Source: CAZYJD01 sp964647785 (GTDB lineage: Bacteria > Bacteroidota > Bacteroidia > NS11-12g > UBA9320). From it: a stretch of 11,034 bases of DNA. The notes beneath the pieces are model-generated. The model was not told where the DNA came from. It did not search any database and saw nothing but the letters and a program-made list of their open reading frames with translations. The stretch covers positions 1-11,034 of the forward strand of contig CAZYJD010000067.1 of assembly GCA_964647785.1 (NCBI GenBank), in the 5' to 3' direction. Below are positions 1-6,587 of the stretch, piece after piece; the first letter of the stretch is position 1; each line of letters opens with the position of its first letter. Made by a program: the position numbers and the translations under genes.

Positions 1-786
1 ACCGGAGCCATCGGTGTAAGAAACGCCATGCCGCTGTTCAACCTCGCCTGGGGGCAGCGATTCTTTTGGGACGGAAATGCCAAGAATCTCGAAGAACTTA
101 TTGTAAAGCCCATCATCAATGAATTTGAGATGCATGAGGATGTTTTCAACGCGGTGAGAGAAGTGCAGGAAACCGCAGACTATCCTGGCATGTTTAAAAA
201 GGCTTTTGGTACAGAACAGGTAAGCATGGATTTCATCAGCAAGGCCATTGCACAATTCTTAAAAACCATCATTGCAGAAAATCCCAAATCAGATGGAACG
301 GCCCGGGGAAGATTATTCAGAACGGAGCAAGAACAGCGTGGTTTAATGGTTTTCCTGGATGAAAACAAAGGCGATTGCTTCCATTGTCATGAGGTGGGCA
401 ATCCATTTGTCACCAATTTTCAGATGGTGAACAATGGAGGGATTAAAGATCCTTCAGGCGATAAAGGCTTTTATGTAGTAACAGGTGATCCGAGAAATCT
501 CCACCAATTCAAGGTTCCTTCGCTCCTAAACTTGCGTTACACCGCTCCCTATTTCCACGACGGTCGGTTCAATACACTTAGAGAAGTCATAGATTTTTAT
601 GACACAGGGTTTGTTTATCATGAAAATCTGGATCCCAATCTAAAAAAACACATGGACTTTAGTCAAAATCCTCCTGTCCCGATACCACGCAACTGGTCTG
701 AACAAGACAAAGAAGATTTATTGGCTTTTCTGATCGCTTTATCCGATACCAGTTTATTGTCCAATCCTGCGTATAGCCCTTATTGA
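1..786 (+). CDS. Di-heme cytochrome c peroxidase / MauG-family protein (C-terminal part)
   Basis: The frame is open from base 1, nine codons before the first ATG at 28. The residues around that ATG (RNAMPLFNLAW, then FFWDG) match the internal conserved region of the family, so the ATG is not the start and the 5' end lies outside the window. One c-type heme motif, CFHCH, is visible at bases 376-390. The other family heme motif would lie upstream. After it come the conserved KVPSLLNLRYTAPYFHDGR block (about residues 171-189 of the visible part) and the C-terminal helix AFLIALSD. Family members are periplasmic or lipid-anchored enzymes that reduce hydrogen peroxide with electrons from small cytochromes, or oxidise other substrates as MauG does. 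The position where classical peroxidases carry the axial Met of the high-potential heme seems to be Tyr (VIDFYDTG), as in MauG; this comes from alignment by eye. Family assignment is firm, substrate unknown. Confidence 0.93.
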   Translation, partial: TGAIGVRNAMPLFNLAWGQRFFWDGNAKNLEELIVKPIINEFEMHEDVFNAVREVQETADYPGMFKKAFGTEQVSMDFISKAIAQFLKTIIAENPKSDGTARGRLFRTEQEQRGLMVFLDENKGDCFHCHEVGNPFVTNFQMVNNGGIKDPSGDKGFYVVTGDPRNLHQFKVPSLLNLRYTAPYFHDGRFNTLREVIDFYDTGFVYHENLDPNLKKHMDFSQNPPVPIPRNWSEQDKEDLLAFLIALSDTSLLSNPAYSPY

Positions 787-787
787 T

Positions 788-1360
788 TTAAGGATTTAAG
801 TCAAGGCCCATTTCTTTTAAATGTGCGTAGAGATCGCTCATTGGAAGGCCCATGACATTATAGTAACAGCCTTCTATCTTGGTAACGCCCACATATCCAA
901 TCCAATCTTGAATGCCGTAGGCTCCTGCCTTATCAAGCGGTTTAAACTTGTACACATAGTTTTGAATCTCTGGCAATTCCAACGTTCTGAAAAAGACCTT
1001 TGTATGGGTGCTGAAAACACTTTTTCGACTTGCACTTCTAATGCACACACCGCTCACCACCGTATGCATTCGTCCTGAGAGTTTCTCTAACATGGCAATG
1101 GCTTCAGCCTCATTAGCGGGTTTATTAATGACCTCATCTCCCAAAACTACAGTGGTATCGCAGGTTATTAATAGTTGTCCTTCAGCCACTTGGCCCCAAT
1201 CCATTGATTTTTTTTCGGCCAAATAAGCGGCGACCTCTTCGGGCTTCAGAGTCGATGGAAAAGACTCATCGGTATTTAAGGCAACTGCCTCAAATTGACA
1301 GCCAAGGGCCTGAAGCAGCTGTCTTCTTCTTGGAGATTGGCTGGCGAGAATCATTTTCAT
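788..1360 (-). CDS. maf: Maf family nucleoside triphosphate pyrophosphatase (dTTP/UTP type)
   Basis: Cytosolic house-cleaning enzyme that hydrolyses non-canonical or excess nucleoside triphosphates to the monophosphate and diphosphate; historically called a septum-formation inhibitor. The 190-residue length is normal. Visible family motifs are the N-terminal ASQSPRRR loop (residues 6-13), the acidic DE pair (31-32), CDTTVVLGDEVINKP (67-81, with the presumed catalytic Asp68), LSGRMHTVVSGV (94-105), KAGAYGIQ (144-151) and IEGCYYNVMGLPM (162-174). The KAGAYGIQ form fits the YhdE-like dTTP/UTP subgroup better than the YceF m7GTP subgroup. It is the last gene of the five-gene minus-strand operon, 12 bases after the UbiA-like gene. 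The ATG at 1360 places the SPRR motif at the usual distance from the N terminus. Its stop codon is one base from the stop of the convergent peroxidase gene. Confidence 0.96.
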   Translation of the reverse strand: MKMILASQSPRRRQLLQALGCQFEAVALNTDESFPSTLKPEEVAAYLAEKKSMDWGQVAEGQLLITCDTTVVLGDEVINKPANEAEAIAMLEKLSGRMHTVVSGVCIRSASRKSVFSTHTKVFFRTLELPEIQNYVYKFKPLDKAGAYGIQDWIGYVGVTKIEGCYYNVMGLPMSDLYAHLKEMGLDLNP

Positions 1361-1372
1361 CGTACATCACTA

Positions 1373-2227
1373 TTAAAACAGTAAAACTGCAAACACTCCG
1401 GTTAAACGAACATATGCCAAGGTGTTTAAAACATCGGTTTCAAAAGTACTTGCTTGCTCTTTCGAGAGTCTAAAAAGCAACATGCCGGAAGGCACAAGCA
1501 GACAGAAGGCAAAATAGGACAGAAAAATCCATTCCATCGGCCCAAAGAAGTACTGCCGTAAAAAGTTGAGATACACCAACAACAGGCTTAAAAAGAAGAT
1601 CAATAAAATCTGAGACCATAAGTTTCTTCTTGATGGACTTAACAAGTTGGCAAGACTCTCCCTACCCTTAAGCCGATCGCTATGAGCCGTATATACATCC
1701 TCAAACCATTTGAATACAAAACTGATCAGGAACGTAAAAAAGGCAAAAAACATGAGTATTGGGTATTGCAAATCCGCAATAACAAAACGTAAAACTAAAA
1801 TAGACATCATCATCAACAAGGAAAAAAGTAAATTCCCTGCCAGAGGCCATTGTTGTATTTTCCAGCGATATAAAAAGAGGCTAACAAAAATCCAAAATGC
1901 CATGCCGGCATAAATAGGACCAAGCAAATACCAGCCCATCAGGATGGGCAAGAAATTGAGGACTACATAAAGAATCCATATCAACTTGGCCGGAAATAAA
2001 AAAGAGCCCAAATGCTTTCGATTGTTGCGTGCTGAAATAAGTAAATACGCCGCCCCCAAAGAAAGGGTAATCAATGGTACGGAAATCGTTGCAACCAAGT
2101 TTTGACTTTCAAATCTTTCCTGAATGGTGAGGGTTCCTGCAAAAGAAATAAGAAAGCACTGAAAGGTCACCAGCAGCCCCAGTTCAACAAAAGGGTTCAG
2201 AAGCAATCCAGGCTTGTTTTGATGCAT
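1373..2227 (-). CDS. UbiA-like polytopic membrane protein with degenerate active site
   Basis: A 284-residue, very hydrophobic protein with about eight or nine predicted membrane segments (roughly residues 14-32, 45-65, 80-100, 103-120, 130-150, 155-172, 205-222, 231-252, 268-284). I compared it by eye with remembered Bacteroidota UbiA prenyltransferases annotated as geranylgeranylglycerol-phosphate geranylgeranyltransferase. Several blocks line up: YRWKIQQWPLAGNLLFSLL (120-138) with the family block of the form YatsLKxxxxVGNIVVALL; FKWFEDVYTAHSDRLKGRESL (172-192) with the second Asp motif region of the form VKDLEDVxGDxxxGxxTL; and GAAYLLISARNN (58-69) with GGYVINDIMDxETD. The last alignment shows no Asp where the first NDxxDxxxD motif should be, so canonical Mg/prenyl-diphosphate catalysis is unlikely. 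It is translationally linked to def (TGATG, one shared base) and followed by maf, a neighbourhood I recall for this family. It could instead be an unrelated membrane protein; membrane location is near certain, UbiA ancestry probable. Confidence 0.7.
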   Translation of the reverse strand: MHQNKPGLLLNPFVELGLLVTFQCFLISFAGTLTIQERFESQNLVATISVPLITLSLGAAYLLISARNNRKHLGSFLFPAKLIWILYVVLNFLPILMGWYLLGPIYAGMAFWIFVSLFLYRWKIQQWPLAGNLLFSLLMMMSILVLRFVIADLQYPILMFFAFFTFLISFVFKWFEDVYTAHSDRLKGRESLANLLSPSRRNLWSQILLIFFLSLLLVYLNFLRQYFFGPMEWIFLSYFAFCLLVPSGMLLFRLSKEQASTFETDVLNTLAYVRLTGVFAVLLF

Positions 2228-2787
2228 CAGGCCGGCTTCGGGAAGAGCATTTTATAGTTCACATCAACCTTCCCACGGGCGATGCCCGCAAGCTTCCCCT
2301 TGAGTAATTGACGTTTAAACGCAGTTAAATGATCGACAAACAACACCCCCTCTATATGGTCGTATTCGTGTTGAATTACCCTTGCCGTGAGCCCATTAAA
2401 AGTGCGCGTTTCCTCTTTCCAGTTTTCATTCATATATCTGATGGTTATTTCTTCCTTTCTGTTCACATCTTCGCGAACATTAGGTATGCTCAAACAACCT
2501 TCAGTAAATGGCCATTCTTCACCCTTTTCACTGAGAATTCGAGCATTGATGAATACCTGCTTGATACCGACTTCCTCCCCCTCATCATCTAACATTTCGT
2601 TGCTATCAATAACAAAAAGACGGATGTCGCGCCCAATTTGCGGAGCAGCAAGGCCAACTCCATTTGAAGCGTACATGGTTTCAAACATGTTGTCAATTAA
2701 ACTTTGCAAGCCCGGAAAATCGGGGTCTATATTCTTGCATTTCTTACGTAAAACGGGGTCGCCGTATGCCCTGATGGGTAAAATCAT
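2227..2787 (-). CDS. def: Peptide deformylase
   Basis: Metalloenzyme (usually Fe2+) that removes the formyl group from the N-terminal Met of nascent proteins at the ribosome. All three signature motifs are present: GVGLAAPQ (residues 43-50), EGCLS (96-100) and HEYDH (140-144). The metal ligands are Cys98, His140 and His144, and Glu141 is the catalytic base. The 186-residue length is typical. The start ATG overlaps the ruvX stop in an ATGA arrangement (4 bases), and the TGA stop shares one base with the next ATG, so translation of the three genes is probably coupled. Pairing with ruvX is common in Bacteroidota as I recall; fmt, the more familiar def partner in other bacteria, is not in this window. 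The enzyme appears intact. Confidence 0.98.
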   Translation of the reverse strand: MILPIRAYGDPVLRKKCKNIDPDFPGLQSLIDNMFETMYASNGVGLAAPQIGRDIRLFVIDSNEMLDDEGEEVGIKQVFINARILSEKGEEWPFTEGCLSIPNVREDVNRKEEITIRYMNENWKEETRTFNGLTARVIQHEYDHIEGVLFVDHLTAFKRQLLKGKLAGIARGKVDVNYKMLFPKPA

Positions 2788-3197
2788 ATATGTCCTAAAT
2801 AAAGCTGCAAAATTAAAGCTGCACTCGTGGAATCAAGCAAACTCTTCTCCTTTCGTTTCTTTTTACCCAAACCTGAGGCATGAAGCGCTTGTGCAGCCAT
2901 TTTGGAAGTAAACATTTCATCTTCCCTTTCTATTTGTAACAATGGAAAGTCTGATTTGAGTTTTGGAAGTAGTTTTTTTTGAATGACCTTTTCAATATCT
3001 GAAGGTTCTCCACTCCATCGTTTTGGTTCACCTATCACCAGTATATCCACTTCTTCCTTATCGAAGTATTCGCTCAAAAATTCAAAAATCCTTGGGGTAT
3101 CTACGGTGGTAAGGGGACTAGCTATGATGCGCTCCGGATCTGTTACTGCCAATCCACAGCGTTTCAAACCATAATCAAGTGCCATTACTCGTCCCAT
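2784..3197 (-). CDS. ruvX: YqgF/RuvX family RNase H-fold nuclease
   Basis: Small RNase H-fold protein annotated as a putative Holliday-junction resolvase or pre-16S rRNA nuclease; in E. coli YqgF acts in maturation of the 16S rRNA 5' end. The 137-residue length is typical. Visible features are the first strand VMALDYGLKRCGLAV (residues 4-18) with catalytic Asp8, VIGEPKRWSGEPS (54-66) matching the family VGxPxxxxG region, DEMFTS (93-98) matching DERxTS, and the final acidic motif LLDSTSAALILQ (120-131) with Asp122. The usual Arg of DERxTS is Met here, a mild deviation. The gene starts one base after the stop of the TonB_C gene (TAA-G-ATG) and its own stop overlaps the def start, so it sits inside a coupled operon. 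Confidence 0.94.
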   Translation of the reverse strand: MGRVMALDYGLKRCGLAVTDPERIIASPLTTVDTPRIFEFLSEYFDKEEVDILVIGEPKRWSGEPSDIEKVIQKKLLPKLKSDFPLLQIEREDEMFTSKMAAQALHASGLGKKKRKEKSLLDSTSAALILQLYLGHI

Positions 3198-3198
3198 C

Positions 3199-3609
3199 TT
3201 ATTTCAAACGAAAATTTACTGGTAGGTTAAACTGCACACGTACTTCTTTTCCATCTTGTTTCCCCGGTTTCCATTTGGGCATTTCACCAATCACCCGTAG
3301 AGCTTCACGGTCAAGCAAAGGATGTACGCTTTTCACTACTTTGATATTGGAAAGCGATCCATCTTTTTCAACGACAAAAGAAATCACCACGGTTCCTTCA
3401 ATATTCTGCTCCGCTGCCAGAGGCGGGTAAGTTACATTTTGAGCCACATAGGTGTAAAGTGCCTGCTCACCACCCGGATATTGCGGTTTTTCAGCCGAAG
3501 AAAAGGCAGTTCTAACGCTTGTATCCTTATTATTTGAAAGGTCTGACTGGGCTGACACAGAAAAATGTGACACCAGCAAGGCACTGTAAATCAGTAAAAA
3601 TCGCAACAT
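3199..3609 (-). CDS. Secreted or short-anchored TonB C-terminal domain protein
   Basis: A 136-residue protein from the ATG at 3609: a hydrophobic N-terminal segment ending SVSA/QS (probable signal peptide, cleavage near residue 20), a short polar linker, then a TonB_C domain from about residue 44 to the end. Domain features are YPGGEQALYTYVAQNVTYP (44-62), EGTVVISFVVEKDGSL (71-86), HPLLDREALRV (96-106) and PKWKPGKQDGKEV (111-123), which match the energy-transducer TonB signature in Bacteroidota. It lacks the long Pro-rich spacer of a full TonB; the linker of about 24 residues could not span the periplasm from the inner membrane. The frame stays open upstream to an ATG at 3687, but that extension carries no signal peptide start, overlaps the divergent gene and lies upstream of the likely promoter, so 3609 is preferred. 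It is the first gene of the operon with ruvX, def, the UbiA-like gene and maf. Role unknown beyond possible receptor or peptidoglycan interaction. Confidence 0.88.
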   Translation of the reverse strand: MLRFLLIYSALLVSHFSVSAQSDLSNNKDTSVRTAFSSAEKPQYPGGEQALYTYVAQNVTYPPLAAEQNIEGTVVISFVVEKDGSLSNIKVVKSVHPLLDREALRVIGEMPKWKPGKQDGKEVRVQFNLPVNFRLK

Positions 3610-3616
3610 AGCTGTA

Positions 3617-3624
3617 CAAAAATA
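3617..3624 (-). promoter_or_regulatory. Bacteroidota-type -7 promoter element for the TonB_C/ruvX/def/UbiA-like/maf operon
   Basis: On the minus strand this reads TATTTTTG, an exact match to TAnnTTTG, the -7 consensus of the Bacteroidota primary sigma factor. It ends only 7 bases before the ATG at 3609, which would put the transcript start at or next to the start codon. No convincing -33 TTG is seen 19-21 bases further upstream, so this rests on the -7 element and its location in the 55-base divergent gap. Confidence 0.45.
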
Positions 3625-3664
3625 GGCCGATATTGGCGATAATGATGTTGCTTTGCCGACAGAT

Positions 3665-4546
3665 ATGTGGATTCGACTTCTTTGCAAAGCATTGGCTAAA
3701 GCGAGTTTATTGCGCTATCACCTTGCCCCTGGCCTTGTTTATCTGGTTCTGGTTCGGTTCATGTCTTATCGCAAGAAAACGATCAAGAAGAATATGGCGG
3801 CTGCCTTTCCTCATAAAACAGAAGAAGAGCGCTTGATTTTTCAGAAGAAATTCTATCGGTATTTATCAGTGCTGATACCAGAGGCCTTGGCAGTGCATGA
3901 AATGGAGGCCTCCGAAATAGAACAACGGGTGGAGTTAAGAGGCATGGAAAAGCTTGACTCCTACCTCAATTCCGGCCAAAATGTATTCATGGTAACGGGG
4001 CATTACAACAATTGGGAAATGTGTGGTCAGGCTTTGGTTTTGCGCTATCCAAAAAACATGCACACCCTGTACATGCCATTGAAGAATCAGAAAATGGAGC
4101 GCTACTTCAAATCAAGAAGGCAGCGCTTTGGTATTGAAGCCATCCCGGCAGGAGAGGCAAAAACAAGACTTCCGCAGCTGCTCAATCATACCAAGGGCCA
4201 CCTTTATGCATTCATTGGCGATCAATCGCCCAACCCCAACAGGGCATATTGGCTTCGTTTTCTCCATCAGAAAACAGGCTTTTTCAAAGGGTTTGAACAG
4301 TATGCAAAAGCGTTTGGTTTACCGGTATTTTTCTTGGATATTGAGCGAACTAAAACCGGCCACTATAGCCTTGAAGCCAAACTGTTGTGCGACAATGCTT
4401 CATTGTTAAAAGATGGCGCCGCCGTATGTATTTTCTCCCAAATGCTTGAAGAAAAAATAAACCGAAAGCCGGAGTATTGGTTGTGGAGCCACAACCGATG
4501 GAAACATGAAATGCCTGAAGAAGCAAAACTTTTAGAATGCCATTGA
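3665..4546 (+). CDS. Lysophospholipid / lipid A biosynthesis-type acyltransferase (LpxL/HtrB-like family)
   Basis: A 293-residue membrane-associated acyltransferase of the LPLAT superfamily that transfers fatty acyl chains from acyl-ACP or acyl-CoA to lipid A precursors or other lipids. Family features are the N-terminal hydrophobic segment (residues about 15-33) followed by the basic stretch SYRKKTIKKNMAAAFP (34-49), the catalytic HX4E box TGHYNNWEM (111-119; His113, Glu118), GDQSPN (185-190), KTGFFKGFE (203-211) and the C-terminal WLWSHNRWK (272-280). I chose the ATG at 3665, which begins MWIRLL; a TTG at 3653 would add four residues. It is divergent from the TonB_C operon, and its 3' end overlaps the next gene by 10 bases. 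Bacteroidota LpxL/LpxM-type enzymes are usually about this length. Another acceptor lipid is possible. Confidence 0.92.
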   Translation: MWIRLLCKALAKASLLRYHLAPGLVYLVLVRFMSYRKKTIKKNMAAAFPHKTEEERLIFQKKFYRYLSVLIPEALAVHEMEASEIEQRVELRGMEKLDSYLNSGQNVFMVTGHYNNWEMCGQALVLRYPKNMHTLYMPLKNQKMERYFKSRRQRFGIEAIPAGEAKTRLPQLLNHTKGHLYAFIGDQSPNPNRAYWLRFLHQKTGFFKGFEQYAKAFGLPVFFLDIERTKTGHYSLEAKLLCDNASLLKDGAAVCIFSQMLEEKINRKPEYWLWSHNRWKHEMPEEAKLLECH

Positions 4547-5562
4547 AGACCATTGATATAGCAAAAATTTTCAGCGTACTCGCTGAGCAAATGGGTGCTT
4601 GGATGAAGGATGCTGCACTGCTGCAAGCCGTACAAAATGAAAATGCATGGTTCATACCCGCGCATGTACAGCTGGCTTTGAGCCAATGGCAAAAAGCCCT
4701 GAATACCGAGGATGTTAAAAGATGGCACCAACAATATGTAGTGAAAAACACAGAAACCAAGCGGGTGGGCATTGTAGCAGCAGGGAATATTCCTCTTGTT
4801 GGTTTGCACGACTTGCTCTGTGTAATCGCCTCCAATCATAAGGCCGTAATTAAACTTTCAAAAGATGATGAACGCTTGATGACCCAATGCATCAGGGCAT
4901 TGAATGAATCATTGCCGGAGGATAAGCAAATTGAAATTGTTGACCGATTGAAAGGGATTGATGCAGTTATTGCCACCGGAAGTAACAATACCGCACGCCA
5001 TTTCGCTTATTATTTCCGCAACGTTCCTGCCCTGATCCGGCAAAATAGAAGTTCACTTGCTATCCTTAGAGGAAATGAAAGCAGTGCGGTGCTAAAGGCG
5101 CTGGCCTCTGATGTGTTCACTTATTTTGGTCTCGGCTGCAGAAATGTTTCTAAAATATTTGTACCCGAGGGCTACGAAATGCCCCATTTCATTGACCATT
5201 GCCAAGGATATCAATGGCTGGCAGATCACCACAAATACAGCAACAATTACACCTATCACAAGGCCATCTTTTTAATGAATCAGGATCCACACCTCGACAA
5301 CGGTTTCATGCTGTTTCGAGAAAGTACAGAGTTACATGCACCACTTTCAGTGCTGAACTATGAGTATTATGGCAGCAGTGCAGATTTAAAGCAAAAATTA
5401 GATGCGTATGGCAATCAGATTCAAATCATCTTATCTGAATCAGAAGAAGGTAGCTTGCCCTTTGGAACTTCTCAACATACCACCCTATACGATTACGCTG
5501 ATAATGTGGATGTTATGGGTTTTTTAATCGGCTTACAAACGGGCTCTCTGACAAAAAACTGA
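4537..5562 (+). CDS. Acyl-CoA reductase, LuxC-like
   Basis: A 341-residue member of the LuxC/aldehyde-dehydrogenase fold family, which reduces activated fatty acids (acyl-CoA or a bound acyl thioester) to aldehydes with NADPH. Visible features are the nucleotide-binding half with GIVAAGNIPLVGLHDLL (residues 78-94), VIKLSKDD (104-111) and IATGSNNTARHF (145-156), and the catalytic Cys motif FGLGCRNVSKIFVPEGY (197-213) with Cys201. It is shorter than luminous-bacteria LuxC (about 480 residues) but normal for the Bacteroidota form. The ATG at 4537 lies inside the acyltransferase gene (10-base overlap), so the two are probably co-translated. No luxD, luxE, luciferase or 2x[4Fe-4S] ferredoxin gene is present nearby, so bioluminescence is not suggested; the natural substrate is unknown. 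Confidence 0.92.
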   Translation: MPLKTIDIAKIFSVLAEQMGAWMKDAALLQAVQNENAWFIPAHVQLALSQWQKALNTEDVKRWHQQYVVKNTETKRVGIVAAGNIPLVGLHDLLCVIASNHKAVIKLSKDDERLMTQCIRALNESLPEDKQIEIVDRLKGIDAVIATGSNNTARHFAYYFRNVPALIRQNRSSLAILRGNESSAVLKALASDVFTYFGLGCRNVSKIFVPEGYEMPHFIDHCQGYQWLADHHKYSNNYTYHKAIFLMNQDPHLDNGFMLFRESTELHAPLSVLNYEYYGSSADLKQKLDAYGNQIQIILSESEEGSLPFGTSQHTTLYDYADNVDVMGFLIGLQTGSLTKN

Positions 5563-5581
5563 TTTTTTTCAACGCTTCTCT

Positions 5582-5589
5582 TACCTTTG
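5582..5589 (+). promoter_or_regulatory. Bacteroidota-type -7 promoter element upstream of purC
   Basis: TACCTTTG is an exact match to TAnnTTTG, and it ends 12 bases before the purC ATG at 5602, in the 39-base gap after the acyl-CoA reductase. No clear -33 TTG lies 19-21 bases upstream. If used, transcription would start about 5-8 bases before the ATG, which excludes the alternative TTG start at 5587 that overlaps this element. Confidence 0.45.
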
Positions 5590-5601
5590 AAATCTTCGTA
5601 T

Positions 5602-6576
5602 ATGAGCAATTCTTCATTTGAAATGGACTCATTGGTGTCTACAAATCTTTACTTCAAAAAGCAGAAAGACTTTTACAGAGGTAAAGTACGCGATGTTTAC
5701 AACATCGATGATCGATATCTGGTAATGGTGGCCAGCGACCGTATCAGCGCATTTGATCAGGTTCTTCCGCGATCAATTCCTTACAAGGGACAAGTGCTGA
5801 ATCAAATTGCATCACTGTTTTTGGATGAAACCAAGGATTTGGTCCCCAACTGGAAAATTGGCGAACCCGATCCGCACGTGACCATTGGCGTGAAATGCGA
5901 CCCTTTTCCGGTAGAAATCATTGTTCGGCAATACTTATCGGGCCACGCTTGGCGATTGTATAAAAGCGGTAAACGTGAAATATGCGGCAATGTTCTCCCC
6001 GATGGTTTAAGAGAAAACGACCGCTTGCCGGAAGCCATCCTCACCCCTACCACCAAATCCAAAGAGGGACATGATGAAGACACCACCTTTGAGGAAATCA
6101 ATAAAAACAAAATCCTGAGAAAGAAGGAGATTGAAAAAATAGAACAGTACGCGAGAACGCTTTTCGATTTCGGAAGTAAACGAGCCAAGGAACGCGGCTT
6201 GATTCTGGTGGATACCAAATACGAGTTTGGTAAATGCTCGGAAGATGGAGAAATTATGCTGATCGATGAGATTCACACCCCTGACTCATCGCGTTATTTC
6301 TATGCCGATACCTACGATCAGATACAAGCTGATGATCAACAACAGCGTCAACTGAGCAAGGAGTTTGTTCGCAAATGGTTAATGGAACACGGTTTTCAAG
6401 GTTTGGAAGGACAGCAAGTACCGGAAATGACCGACGAATTTGTGAACAGCGTCAGTGAACGTTACATTGAGTTGTATGCACAGCTCACTGGTAAGGAATT
6501 TGTAAAAAGAGATTACCACAACATCACCGAAAGCATAGAAAGCGCGGTGAATATTTTTTTAAATCAATACATCTAA
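5602..6576 (+). CDS. purC: Phosphoribosylaminoimidazole-succinocarboxamide synthase (SAICAR synthase)
   Basis: Cytosolic ATP-dependent ligase of purine synthesis that joins CAIR and aspartate to give SAICAR. The protein is 324 residues from the ATG at 5602, close to the long form (about 300-320) of eukaryotes and Bacteroidota rather than the roughly 240-residue form of E. coli. Motifs are YRGKVRDVY (residues 25-33), VASDRISAFDQVLP (43-56), VRQYLSGHAW (108-117), PTTKSKEGHDE (149-159), LVDTKYEFG (202-210) and IDEIHTPDSSRY (221-232), all canonical. A frame extension to TTG 5587 adds five residues but would run through the promoter-like TACCTTTG, so the ATG is preferred; an ATG at 5623 is also possible. 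No other pur gene is adjacent. A secreted-protein gene follows after 11 bases. Confidence 0.97.
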   Translation: MSNSSFEMDSLVSTNLYFKKQKDFYRGKVRDVYNIDDRYLVMVASDRISAFDQVLPRSIPYKGQVLNQIASLFLDETKDLVPNWKIGEPDPHVTIGVKCDPFPVEIIVRQYLSGHAWRLYKSGKREICGNVLPDGLRENDRLPEAILTPTTKSKEGHDEDTTFEEINKNKILRKKEIEKIEQYARTLFDFGSKRAKERGLILVDTKYEFGKCSEDGEIMLIDEIHTPDSSRYFYADTYDQIQADDQQQRQLSKEFVRKWLMEHGFQGLEGQQVPEMTDEFVNSVSERYIELYAQLTGKEFVKRDYHNITESIESAVNIFLNQYI

Positions 6577-6587
6577 ATCAAGAATCC

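Noticed and set aside
2387..2911. Plus-strand frame of 174 codons over def and ruvX
   Set aside because: Antisense to two enzymes with complete catalytic motifs, with no recognisable domain; a shadow frame.
3648..3655. TTGCTTTG as a promoter -7 element for the acyltransferase
   Set aside because: It misses the conserved A of TAnnTTTG and has no -33 partner at normal spacing; too weak to list.
3610..3687. N-terminal extension of the TonB_C gene to an ATG at 3687
   Set aside because: The extension has no signal-peptide character, overlaps the divergent acyltransferase start and covers the promoter-like element; the ATG at 3609 begins a good signal peptide.
4350..4839. Two long minus-strand reading frames (about 160 codons) opposite the acyltransferase/reductase junction
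   Set aside because: They lie wholly over two well-recognised plus-strand genes, have no family motifs and show Cys/Ser/His-rich composition typical of antisense shadows.
4537..5562. Bioluminescence (lux) locus
   Set aside because: Only a LuxC-like reductase is present; there is no luciferase, luxD or luxE, and such reductases occur widely in non-luminous Bacteroidota.
5553..5569. A6-CTGA-T7 hairpin at the acyl-CoA reductase stop as a terminator
   Set aside because: The stem is only A-T pairs and the next gene starts 40 bases later; it is unlikely to be stable enough.
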